A stretch of DNA of 53,618 bases, taken from NCBI GenBank assembly GCA_010365215.1, contig JAAFGT010000017.1, forward strand, positions 1 to 53,618, read 5' to 3'. The notes beneath the pieces are model-generated. The model searched no databases, had not been told where the DNA came from, and saw only the letters and a list, made by a program, of their open reading frames with translations. This document shows, piece after piece, positions 42,624-51,101 of this stretch. Source of the stretch: Acidipila sp. Lineage in GTDB: Bacteria > Acidobacteriota > Terriglobia > Acidiferrales > UBA7541. The first letter of the stretch is position 1, and each line of letters begins with the position of its first letter. The translations under genes were made by a program, and so were the position numbers.

Positions 42624-43848
42624 GATGCCTCTGCGTGACGCGCAGCGGAGTGCGCGCGTAATTGGAAGATATCCTTTGCAGTTCTTTGCAAAGCAAGGCG
42701 GCGGCGCGCTCCGGATCGTACTCGCGCACCGCATGAAGTCTCGCTGCCGCCCCTATTTCCGTGCGCCAGTCGCAGCGGTTCAGCAACTCTTCCATAGCGT
42801 GTGCTAGCGCTTTAGAATCCCCGGGGGCAACCAGCAGTCCGTCTTGACGATCGGTGATCATCTCCAAGGGTCCGCCGGCCGCTGCAGCAATCACCGCTCG
42901 GCCCACTGCCATGCCTTCAGCAACCACGAGTCCCCAGGGCTCAGGTTCGATGGAAGCGTGCACTATCAAGTCGCAGGCGTTCATCATTTCCTGAGGGTTG
43001 GCGCGATTTCCCACAAACAGGACGCGGCCCCGCAAAGACGGGCGCTCCGCAAACTGTTTTAATTCTTCGGCGTATTCGGGTTCGATGCCGAACATCGAAC
43101 TGCCCGCAATCAGGAAGCGCGCCTTTGCATCGCCCGAGGAAAGGATCTCCGCCGCCTGTAGAAAGATGTGCTGCCCCTTCCATCTTTGCAGACGGCCAAA
43201 TATTCCTACCAGACGCTCGCCTGAACCGATTCCGAGCTCGCTCCTGATTTGTGCGCCGCTCTGCGGGTTAGGACAAAATTTACCGAGATCGACTCCCGGG
43301 CGTGCCACCTGAATCCTTGCGTTAGGAGAGAAATCCTGCCTCAGCACGGCCGCCGTATATTCAGAGTTCGCAAGGAAGGCATCCGCGCCAATGAGGCGTA
43401 GTACTCGATCGATCAGCCCGCCCGACGAAACCGCAGCGGGCACATAGCCGTGCACCCACCAGACGCAAGGCTTGTCTGCCCAGCGCGCCGCAGCGCGGGC
43501 AAAGAGCAGAGGATGGCCCGAATTCGTCATCACCAGGTCGATGTTTTCTTTGCGAATGAGCTTTTTCGTCGCAACAACAGCCCGTGCAGCCCGCAACAAA
43601 TGCCGGAAGCGTCCGGCAGGGATATGATGCGTGGGAATTCCGAGCGCCTCAACTTGGGATTGAATTTCTGACCGCTGTGGAGAGAAGGAAACGTAGGTGG
43701 GAGTTATTACGTTGCGGTCCAAGTGTTGCAGCATCGTGAGCAACGCGAATCCTGCTCCGCCCAACTCGGACTGGCTGTCGGCGAACAGGACCCGTAGCGG
43801 AGGCTGCGGCCGGTCGCTCGTATGGCCCGAATGGATTGGCCGATTCAT
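42607..43848 (-). CDS. GT4 glycosyltransferase
   Basis: A 413-residue GT-B glycosyltransferase. It opens MNRPIHSGHTSDRPQPP before the fold starts at LRVLFADSQSELGGAG. The C-terminal half has VGIFGRLQRWKGQHIFLQA and the E-x7-E motif in EPEPWGLVVAEGMAVGRAV. The ATG at 43848 overlaps the stop of the O-antigen ligase gene by ATGA; the open frame continuing to 44550 is antisense-free but lies within the ligase gene in another frame and is rejected. Confidence 0.88.
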   Translation of the reverse strand: MNRPIHSGHTSDRPQPPLRVLFADSQSELGGAGFALLTMLQHLDRNVITPTYVSFSPQRSEIQSQVEALGIPTHHIPAGRFRHLLRAARAVVATKKLIRKENIDLVMTNSGHPLLFARAAARWADKPCVWWVHGYVPAAVSSGGLIDRVLRLIGADAFLANSEYTAAVLRQDFSPNARIQVARPGVDLGKFCPNPQSGAQIRSELGIGSGERLVGIFGRLQRWKGQHIFLQAAEILSSGDAKARFLIAGSSMFGIEPEYAEELKQFAERPSLRGRVLFVGNRANPQEMMNACDLIVHASIEPEPWGLVVAEGMAVGRAVIAAAAGGPLEMITDRQDGLLVAPGDSKALAHAMEELLNRCDWRTEIGAAARLHAVREYDPERAAALLCKELQRISSNYARTPLRVTQRHRASET

Positions 43849-45308
43849 CCTATCTCCGACAGTTTTTCTTCCGTCAAGGCTTCGTCCAGCAGGGGAGCCC
43901 GAGCCAGGAATCCCACAAAAAACCAGATGTATACATTCGTCGGTGATGTATCGAACGGATTGCCAAGGATCACAGTGGCCAAGGTTACAATCAGAAAAGT
44001 AGCGCAGGCCGAGCTGAACCACCGGGTCTGAATGTCGCGAACCGCCATAGCTTGGCGAAGGCAATACAGCATCAACGAAAGGACAAACACTACGTAAAGT
44101 ACGAACCCGGGCAATCCGGCCTCGAAGCGCATGCGTGCCAGGCCGTTTTCCACTACAACGGTGTTGAGAGGGGTAACACCGATGTGACGCGAGGCCACCG
44201 TAGCGTAGCCCGCTCCGAGTCCCACCCAATCTGCTTTCATGGACTCCTTGATCCATCCGGTGAGCAACGGCATGTTGCGCCCACGCACGTAGTCCACATC
44301 GAACACCGAGGAGTAGCGCTCCATGAACCCCGTCCCGAATATCCCCACCGTGCCCACCAGCACGATCGGAAAGAGGACCAGAAGCGGGGCCAACTTTAAG
44401 GACCCCCGCTGAAGAATCAAAACCATCACGAGGGCGACTCCGAATAAAATCAACGAGGTGCGGCCACCGGTGGTGAGTTGAGCCAGGAACTGGATCAAGA
44501 ACGCAAACGCAATCCAAATCCGGCGGCGTTGCATTGCCGGGACGCCCCACAGGGCCAGGGTCACCAGCATGATAAAAGCAAGGTATAGCGAGAAACCTCC
44601 GGTATGCACAAAGGTCGAAAACGTGCGGAAATATCGGGCCTGGTCATTAACTCTCGAGCCGAACGCGTAGAAAACTGCCTTTTCGAACCCCGGGGACATG
44701 GCCAGCATCCATTGAGGCCCTTCCAAATACTGCAAAATTCCGAACAGAGATACGGGAATGGACAAAGTTACCATGAAGACAAAAAACTGCAGCACTCGCG
44801 CGCGATTCTCAAAAAACCAATAGGCCACCGGCACTAGCAGGAAGTACAGCAGCGTCACCCGCGCCCCGACCAAACCCACAAGAATTGTGGGTAGCGCCGG
44901 ATTGAATACTTCTGCCAGATAAATCACCGCGAAGGCGCCGAACGGTAAAAGCCATGACATCTTCGGAATAGGCGATGTGTGGCGAAGGATGAGGATGGTG
45001 GCCATGACGGTGAAGAGCACCACCACGAATGCGTCCTTCACCAGGTTTAACGCAGGAAATTCACTGAAGTAGTTAATCAGGAATCCTTCCATGATCACGT
45101 AGACCATGAACGCGTAGACGCTCTCCCGCCAGCGGGCCACGACCCAAACCACCTGACCCAGTAGAGCGGCCACTAGAAGATCCCGGTAGTTTCCGCTGGT
45201 CACGCGGGACGCCGCCCATAAAATAGCCGCGCCGGCGCACAGCACGGTCAGCATGGCCGGCAAAAGCGCGCTCCGGCGGGGCAGCGAATTGCTTGAAAAC
45301 TGATTCAA
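43845..45308 (-). CDS. O-antigen ligase/polymerase family membrane protein
   Basis: A 487-residue protein with about twelve predicted helices and the Wzy_C/WaaL-type region: a large periplasmic loop and LTTGGRTSLILFGVALVMV (about 305), followed by the loop with the Arg/His residues GYATVASRHIGVTPLNTVVVENGLA in outline. WaaL joins lipid-linked glycan to lipid A core, and Wzy polymerises repeat units; sequence alone does not separate them. Presence of a Wzt-type exporter argues for a ligase-like role (inference). I choose TTG 45308 because GGAAAGG lies 6 nt upstream. TTG 45359 is a longer alternative without a ribosome site. Confidence 0.85.
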   Translation of the reverse strand: MNQFSSNSLPRRSALLPAMLTVLCAGAAILWAASRVTSGNYRDLLVAALLGQVVWVVARWRESVYAFMVYVIMEGFLINYFSEFPALNLVKDAFVVVLFTVMATILILRHTSPIPKMSWLLPFGAFAVIYLAEVFNPALPTILVGLVGARVTLLYFLLVPVAYWFFENRARVLQFFVFMVTLSIPVSLFGILQYLEGPQWMLAMSPGFEKAVFYAFGSRVNDQARYFRTFSTFVHTGGFSLYLAFIMLVTLALWGVPAMQRRRIWIAFAFLIQFLAQLTTGGRTSLILFGVALVMVLILQRGSLKLAPLLVLFPIVLVGTVGIFGTGFMERYSSVFDVDYVRGRNMPLLTGWIKESMKADWVGLGAGYATVASRHIGVTPLNTVVVENGLARMRFEAGLPGFVLYVVFVLSLMLYCLRQAMAVRDIQTRWFSSACATFLIVTLATVILGNPFDTSPTNVYIWFFVGFLARAPLLDEALTEEKLSEIG

Positions 45309-45507
45309 GTCAGGCCTTTCCGCCAATTCCAGTCGCGCCTGCCACAGGTTTTCGGGCAATCATGGTCAGGAAAAATCGTCATTTCCGCTCGAGCTGACCG
45401 CGAAAAAAGGGCAGAGGAAAATACTTCAGATCGGTGCGGACAAATTGAAAATTTTCCTTGTCGGCACTCGCTGGGGCGTCCAAAGTATCCTCCACGTCGC
45501 CGTTCAT

Positions 45508-46713
45508 TCAGGATTTCGTTGCCGTTTGGGGGCTGCGGGGCGAATCGAGCGTGCTCGCATGCGACGCTTCTGCATCGCCGCGTGCGCCGGTTGTGACGGT
45601 CCAATCGAATTTGTCCCGGTACAGCCGCCCGAGATTTGTTCCCAGGCGTGCGGCAAGCTCCGGTTCGCGTTCGAGTGCTTCGAGCGCGGCGGTCAATTCC
45701 GCGGCATCACTCTTCTTGACCAGCCAGACATCTTCGCCGGGCGTGAACTCAGCCTGATTCTTCGCGTTTCGCACAGCGATTACGGGTCGGGCGTGCGCCG
45801 CCGCGGCCATGAATGCGCTACTGCGCGTCAGGTGGCCGTCCGGTTGAGGCAGCATGAAGATGTCGGCTGCTTGCAGGTGCGCGGATACTTCCGCTGGCGT
45901 CAGATACCCGGACCAGTAGACTTGGTGGTCGATCCGCAGTACATGGATGCGCTCGCGGAGCGCATCCATATCGCGCAGTGAAGCGCCGGCCGAATCGCCC
46001 AGCAACCACAGACGCAAGGTCCGTGAAGATTTGGCACTCGCCACGGCTTCGAGTAGTGCTTCCAGGTTCTTGCCGCGTTGAAACATTCCAAACGTAGCGA
46101 CCACGCAATCGCCAGGATTCGCTCCATGGGCGAGTCGAAGCTGCCGCCGGGCGTGTTCGTTCACCGGAGAGACGGGGATTGTGCTGGAGTTGGGCCGGTA
46201 ATGAATTCCGGCCCGGTGCCACGGCAGCAATCGGCGCATATTGCGGACGCGCTCCGGCATGTTCAAGTACACAGCGCCCACACTGGAGGCCAAAAGCAGG
46301 ATATGAATCCTTTGCAACACGGAGATCGCCGCCAGGCGCGGATGATCCGCAAACCTAAGGTAAGTTTCGTGCAGACCCAGACTGACGGGAGTACCGCGCA
46401 AGCGTAAGGCAATCACCAGAGCATTCAACCAGAAAGCGAATCCCCAACGGCTCCAGCCGTAGCCCGAGTATTCGATTTGGACGCGATCGATGCGTTCCTC
46501 GTTCAGGATTCGCAATAGCGAGCCCACATCACCCCAGCCCTTGAGAGGCGTCTCGACGACACGGATTTCCGGCGCGCGGGCGCCGCTGGCGGGCCGCGTG
46601 ATCGCTATCACGCTATGCCCCTGTGCGCGCAGAGCTTGGGCCAGGCCGATCGCGTAGTCCCCAACGCCGCAACACAGAGGAGGAAATTTCGGGGCGATTA
46701 ATGCAATGCGCAT
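45508..46713 (-). CDS. GT4 glycosyltransferase with atypical donor motif
   Basis: A 401-residue GT-B protein opening MRIALIAPKFPPLCCGVGDY, the loop form common in GT4 enzymes. VATFGMFQRGKNLEALLEA and the C-terminal domain follow. The donor-site region reads QPDGHLTRSSAFMAAAAHARPV, where the usual E-x7-E glutamates are not present, so donor binding may differ or activity may be reduced. The last 30 residues are a polar Ser/Thr/Arg-rich tail. A 199-nt gap follows (148 nt if the ligase starts at TTG 45359), containing no recognised element. It starts 13 nt after the zinc-ribbon methyltransferase gene. Confidence 0.85.
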   Translation of the reverse strand: MRIALIAPKFPPLCCGVGDYAIGLAQALRAQGHSVIAITRPASGARAPEIRVVETPLKGWGDVGSLLRILNEERIDRVQIEYSGYGWSRWGFAFWLNALVIALRLRGTPVSLGLHETYLRFADHPRLAAISVLQRIHILLLASSVGAVYLNMPERVRNMRRLLPWHRAGIHYRPNSSTIPVSPVNEHARRQLRLAHGANPGDCVVATFGMFQRGKNLEALLEAVASAKSSRTLRLWLLGDSAGASLRDMDALRERIHVLRIDHQVYWSGYLTPAEVSAHLQAADIFMLPQPDGHLTRSSAFMAAAAHARPVIAVRNAKNQAEFTPGEDVWLVKKSDAAELTAALEALEREPELAARLGTNLGRLYRDKFDWTVTTGARGDAEASHASTLDSPRSPQTATKS

Positions 46714-46726
46714 AGTAACGCCAGAC

Positions 46727-47602
46727 TCATACTCTTTCTGCCGCTACCAGTAATTCGTCGCCTTCGGTCTCAAGAGCATCGAATTGACCGCGCGCAACCT
46801 GGTCCGCCGCTTTTGCGGTAAAGGGTCCCGAGGCGCAGCGCACGTTAGTGAATCCGTGCGCCGCCAGGTTGCGAAGAAAAAACTCCCGAGTGGGCGCGAC
46901 AGGGTGCGCTTCGCCTATCCAGGAGAGAAAGTGGCCATTTCGCGCGGTTGTGCCGTTGAAGTTCGGCAGCACCAAAAACAGCATTCCCCTGTGACGCAGT
47001 AAGCCGCGGAAGTCATCGAAGACCTTGCCTAGCGTGGGCAAATGCTCGACAACATGATTGCTAAACACGACGTCGAAAGACTCAGGCGGAAGCTCCCGTA
47101 ATGCTCGCGGATTATCCAGAATCTCTACACCCAGAGTTCGCCGGCCGTAAGCCGCGCGAGGGGTAGAGACTTCGTAACCGATGGCGTCGAATCCTGCGGT
47201 GCGCAGTTGGCGGACCCCGTAGCCCCACGAGCATCCGTAGTCTAGCAAACGCTTGCCGGCCCCCAGGGCCTGTAGCATCAGAATCTTCCCGCTCACGTCG
47301 AGCGGCCCGCCGCGAAAGTTTCTGGCGCATAGTTGCGCAAGTTCACTTGGACTAGGAAGATCGGTGATTGTTCCTTCCTTGTACTCTTGCTGATAGAAAG
47401 CATTGAACTCTTCTGCTGTTTCCACAGGCCAGCGGAAGATCAGAAGGCACCGCTCGCATTGCAGGACTTCCATCACCACTTTTTTCCGCGCAATGTGCTT
47501 TAAGGATTCCGATTCCCCACAGTAGGGACAGGCCGGCTTGCGCCCGGACAGCCGCTGCCAGATCATTCGTTTCAGGAATGGAAGTTTGGCGGCCGAAATC
47601 AA
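46727..47602 (-). CDS. SAM methyltransferase with N-terminal zinc ribbon
   Basis: A 291-residue protein. CPYCG (about 25-29) and CERC (about 49-52) form a four-Cys zinc ribbon. The methyltransferase core has LLDYGCSWGYG as SAM motif I (about 118) and SNHVVEHLPTLGKVFDDF. The layout is that of C-methyltransferase-like proteins of sugar loci (the C-terminal domain is not the full sugar C-methyltransferase type). The start overlaps the stop of the next upstream methyltransferase by ATGA. The acceptor is probably an NDP-sugar or glycan, by context. Confidence 0.85.
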   Translation of the reverse strand: MISAAKLPFLKRMIWQRLSGRKPACPYCGESESLKHIARKKVVMEVLQCERCLLIFRWPVETAEEFNAFYQQEYKEGTITDLPSPSELAQLCARNFRGGPLDVSGKILMLQALGAGKRLLDYGCSWGYGVRQLRTAGFDAIGYEVSTPRAAYGRRTLGVEILDNPRALRELPPESFDVVFSNHVVEHLPTLGKVFDDFRGLLRHRGMLFLVLPNFNGTTARNGHFLSWIGEAHPVAPTREFFLRNLAAHGFTNVRCASGPFTAKAADQVARGQFDALETEGDELLVAAERV

Positions 47603-48447
47603 TTTTGGTTTCGCCTGTTTGACTTTAGCTGGGCAGAGGGTTGTGTCATCGGTTTTCGGAAGGCTACGGCCACGTTGATGGCCATGTAAGGACCGAGGAG
47701 CGAGTCAATGGCATCCCACATTGTTTCCCATCGCCTAGCAAGGGAACCAGGCTTGTAGCCGTTTGTCCCATTGCGACCGCGCCACTTCGCCACGCGCCGG
47801 TGCAGCATGCGGTGAGGGTGCATCAGCAGGCGATCGACCAAACGGCCATGCTGATAGCCCACCGCGCCATAAGTTTGCAGGCCATATTTCGGCGCCCAAG
47901 CTTTGAGTTCCGCCGCGCTGTACTCGGTCTCCCAACCCCAGGGCCAGCGGTTCTCACGCATAGCCTGGTGTTTGCGAAGCGTGTACAGGTTAAATTTCTG
48001 CGGTACGTCCACCACCAATGCCCCGCCCGGCCGCAACACGCGGATCTGTTCCCTCATCGCGGGGCCAGGGTCGGTGAAGTGCTCGAGAACCCCTTGGCTG
48101 AAAATGAGATCGAAGAATCCATCGGTAAACGGCAGCACGGTCAGGTCCCCGGCAAAGGTGAGGAGTGTAGCTCCCAATTCCTTGGCGTTCGTTTGCGCGA
48201 TCCGCGCGGCCTGTTCAGAGAGATCGCAAGCAAAGGCCTGAACCCCCGTGTGCGCCGCGGCCAGCAGGCAACTGTCGAGCGCCGTGCCGCAGCCCACTTC
48301 CAGAATGCGTCCGACTCCTCCTGCCGGCAGCATATCAGCCAGCATATTGAGCAACGGCCGCCGCGATTCCGTGTGAATCGCCAGTTGCATCGCCAAGGGG
48401 CTTGAAAATCCCGCCCAGAAGCGCTCGTAATAAGCGCGATCGTTCAT
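47599..48447 (-). CDS. Class I SAM-dependent methyltransferase
   Basis: A 282-residue Methyltransf_11 protein starting MNDRAYYERFWAGFSSPL. SAM motif I is ILEVGCGTALDS, followed by FACDLSEQA and FSQGVLEHFTDPGPAM. A C-terminal basic region (RMLHRRVAKWRGRNG) is present. The ATG at 48447 overlaps the stop of the membrane protein gene by ATGA, so the longer frames (ATG 48480, 48729) are rejected. The substrate is unknown; it is one of three methyltransferases in the operon. Confidence 0.86.
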   Translation of the reverse strand: MNDRAYYERFWAGFSSPLAMQLAIHTESRRPLLNMLADMLPAGGVGRILEVGCGTALDSCLLAAAHTGVQAFACDLSEQAARIAQTNAKELGATLLTFAGDLTVLPFTDGFFDLIFSQGVLEHFTDPGPAMREQIRVLRPGGALVVDVPQKFNLYTLRKHQAMRENRWPWGWETEYSAAELKAWAPKYGLQTYGAVGYQHGRLVDRLLMHPHRMLHRRVAKWRGRNGTNGYKPGSLARRWETMWDAIDSLLGPYMAINVAVAFRKPMTQPSAQLKSNRRNQN

Positions 48448-50012
48448 GAGGTTGCAGGCATCGCGGATGTTCGAGCGCATTCTCGCCCGAGTACTTTCCA
48501 GAGAACGAGATCTAAAAACAACAGTACGGCGATGACCATAAATAAAACCAAGCGCGTCGTTGGGCCGAGAGGGATGTTCAGCCACCAGAAATTGACCGTA
48601 TTGGCGGCCTGTTGGTGCAGCGGGCTGGCCCCGGGCACCACGTCCCATGAGCGCCGGCCGGCCATGCGCTGGATATTGCGTCCGACATTTTCGATAGCAT
48701 CCAGCCAGGGTGCGTGCGGCAAGCGCCATACCAGTTCATTCTCGGTGTGTCCCGACAGGCTGAGAATCTCGTAGCGATATTGCCAGTCGTTCCAGATTGC
48801 GGCTCCTTGCGATAACACACCCCACAGCAGGATGGTCATCCAGATGCGGCGAGTCCGCTTATGGGTATCCTCGGCTAGCCACAGCGCGGCGGGAATAAAC
48901 AAAGGCGCAATCAGCACTAGAAAATACCGTGGCCCCCAAGCCCAATCCCCTGTCCATTTTCTGCCGGCACAGTGCATCAAGAAATAGGGAACCACCAGCG
49001 CCACAATTGTCCAGGCCTCGGCACGATATTGGACGAACATCCGCCTCCAGCCCGGGACGGCGAGCAGCAGCGCAGGGGAGTACAAAAAAATACTTTTTCC
49101 GGGACTGAAAAGTACGCCGGCGATACCGTTGAAGATATTGCCACCGTGAAAAGTCATGATCCATGCCCATTGAGGTTGCAATACGGGGTAGCGCCAAAAC
49201 ATACCGGTGCGCAACTGGTTGTAAAAGCCCTGCCATACTCCTGCCAGCAAGAACGGCGAGCCGAAGAAGAGCAGCATTCGCACCCAGGCGCCCGGCGTTA
49301 AGTTTCGCCGGTAGGCCTGGTAAGCCAGATAACCGGCAATGGGGGGTGCACAAAGAAGGCACGTCGAGCGCGTGATAAACGCCAGGGCGAGCAGAATTCC
49401 TGCTGACAGCACCCAGCCCGCACGAGCATCTCGCATGTAACTGAAGGCGCAAGCGAGCGCCATCATGATCAGTGCTGAGGCCAGGAGTCCGTCGTATACG
49501 GTTTTGGAATATTGAAAAAATGTTGTGCCAAAGCCCAGAGCGATGGCAGCGGTCAGCGCGATGCGCGGCGCCAGCTCCAGGCAATAGGTGAGAATCCAAA
49601 ACAACGCCGCGCAGACCAGCGCCGCGGCAATGGGACCGTTGAGACTTACCAGGAAAGAGCTCAAACGGTCCGAACGATCGAGCGGCAGCCGTGAGCGCAA
49701 GGCCGCGGTGAATGCGTTGCCTACCGCTACCCACGGAAGCATAAAAAGCGTGTTGCCGAAATCGTGTCTCTCGAATTTACGACCATCGGGGCCGGGGTCG
49801 AAGGTACCGCTTTGCGGGTTGGCGATGCCCAGTTCGCCCTTTTGTAGAACTTGTTGCGCCAGCTCGTAGTGGCTTCGGCCTTCGGTGGAATCGAACCCGG
49901 CACTCACCAGGAAATAGGCTAGCGTAAACGCGGCGATGAGCAGCAGTGTCAAACGCACCAGGCGTGATGGATTTAAAAAATGCCTCGAGGAGGATGGATT
50001 AGGAGCCAGCAT
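48444..50012 (-). CDS. Polytopic membrane protein, probable GT-C glycosyltransferase
   Basis: A 522-residue protein with about eleven helices. After the first helix a periplasmic loop holds STEGRSHYELAQQVL (about 43-57), where GT39-type enzymes place their acidic catalytic residue, and FDPGPDGRKFERHDFG. Later loops (GGNIFNGIAGVLFSPGKS and WTGDWAWGPRYF) recall lipid-phosphate-dependent transferases. It probably moves a sugar from a polyprenol-phosphate donor on the periplasmic side. Family assignment is by fold pattern, not a clear signature. The last 14 nt of the upstream GT2 gene overlap its start. Confidence 0.7.
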   Translation of the reverse strand: MLAPNPSSSRHFLNPSRLVRLTLLLIAAFTLAYFLVSAGFDSTEGRSHYELAQQVLQKGELGIANPQSGTFDPGPDGRKFERHDFGNTLFMLPWVAVGNAFTAALRSRLPLDRSDRLSSFLVSLNGPIAAALVCAALFWILTYCLELAPRIALTAAIALGFGTTFFQYSKTVYDGLLASALIMMALACAFSYMRDARAGWVLSAGILLALAFITRSTCLLCAPPIAGYLAYQAYRRNLTPGAWVRMLLFFGSPFLLAGVWQGFYNQLRTGMFWRYPVLQPQWAWIMTFHGGNIFNGIAGVLFSPGKSIFLYSPALLLAVPGWRRMFVQYRAEAWTIVALVVPYFLMHCAGRKWTGDWAWGPRYFLVLIAPLFIPAALWLAEDTHKRTRRIWMTILLWGVLSQGAAIWNDWQYRYEILSLSGHTENELVWRLPHAPWLDAIENVGRNIQRMAGRRSWDVVPGASPLHQQAANTVNFWWLNIPLGPTTRLVLFMVIAVLLFLDLVLWKVLGRECARTSAMPATS

Positions 50013-51069
50013 GAAGATTCCCTGGTTTCCCCTGCATAGTGCTCGCTGGGAGGAGCGCTTCGCGCAGGTTAAGCAACCCGGCGCGCTCTCGATACACCTT
50101 TCTCAACGCTTCGCAGGCGTCATAACCCAGGCCGAAAGACGCGAAGGAAATCAGGCTGCGAAAAACGCGATACGGAAGCCGCCATTCGTGGCCGTATACC
50201 CCCTGGCGCTCCCGGAGGAATTGAAAATATTCCGACCGGTCCGGCGCCTGGTACTGGAAGCGTGTGGATTGTTCTTCCAATTCATAGCGCTTCAGATGCA
50301 GCAAAATGTTTGGCGACGGGCTGGCGAAGCCGTTGACCTTCAGCCAGGACTTGGCTGCTTCAATGGCCGCAGCGTAGCACTCCCAACGCTGGCGCTTCTT
50401 CGCGGAATCACCGGATGCAAACGAGGTTAGGTTGCTGCCATGGATGCGATACCTGGTGAGTTGTTCGGCAATCCCGACCACCGGCCCGAGAAACGGAAAA
50501 AGCAGAACGAGGTAGGTGTCTGCATAAATGCGTAATGTTTCGGGAATAGGTAAAAGCGCGCGCACAGTTGCGGCGGGCACAGTGATCCCGGACGTACCGA
50601 AATTCCCGTATTGCAGCACACTCTCTCGGGTGAGCAGCGCGTCACCACAGGACGGATAGAAATCCGAGGAATTCTTGAAGACGTTTTTCTCCAAGTCCCA
50701 GTATTGATTCGGATGGGAGACCACCACCGCTTCAGGATGTTTCTCGAATTCTTCCACCACGCGACGGACTTTGTTGGGCATCCACAGATCATCGCTGTCC
50801 AGCAGGGCCACGATCTGGCCTCGGGACTCAGCGAATCCGCAATTCAGCGCGGAGGCCTGGCCGCCGTTTTCCTTATAGATGTAACGGACGCGATCACCGT
50901 ATTTTGCGACGCGCTGCCGCGTGTCGTCGGTCGAGCCGTCGTCCACCACCAGGATCTCTATCTGGCTCGCTGGAAAATCCTGTGCCAGCACGCTGTCGAT
51001 GGCTTTGTCGATGAACGAGCCCTGATTGTAGGTGTCAATCAGCGCGGTGACGTAGGGTTTGGAGGACAT
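49999..51069 (-). CDS. GT2 glycosyltransferase
   Basis: A 356-residue GT-A enzyme with the TALIDTYNQGSFIDKAIDSV opening, VVDDGSTDDT and the DSDD metal motif (about 92-95). It is an inverting NDP-sugar transferase by family, anchored at most peripherally since no clear helix is visible. The C-terminal region (about 200-356) is helical and unassigned. It lies 32 nt after the SDR gene in the same direction. Confidence 0.9.
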   Translation of the reverse strand: MSSKPYVTALIDTYNQGSFIDKAIDSVLAQDFPASQIEILVVDDGSTDDTRQRVAKYGDRVRYIYKENGGQASALNCGFAESRGQIVALLDSDDLWMPNKVRRVVEEFEKHPEAVVVSHPNQYWDLEKNVFKNSSDFYPSCGDALLTRESVLQYGNFGTSGITVPAATVRALLPIPETLRIYADTYLVLLFPFLGPVVGIAEQLTRYRIHGSNLTSFASGDSAKKRQRWECYAAAIEAAKSWLKVNGFASPSPNILLHLKRYELEEQSTRFQYQAPDRSEYFQFLRERQGVYGHEWRLPYRVFRSLISFASFGLGYDACEALRKVYRERAGLLNLREALLPASTMQGKPGNLHAGS

Positions 51070-51101
51070 GGGAATTGGGTTTTGCCGGTATGTCCGTTGG
51101 C

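Noticed and set aside
43849-44550. N-terminal extension of the GT4 gene to 647 residues
   Set aside because: It lies within the O-antigen ligase gene in another frame; the ATGA-coupled ATG at 43848 fits the family start.
43845-45308. Exosortase for the PEP-CTERM protein
   Set aside because: The membrane protein shows O-antigen ligase features and lacks the exosortase Cys/Arg/His triad arrangement.
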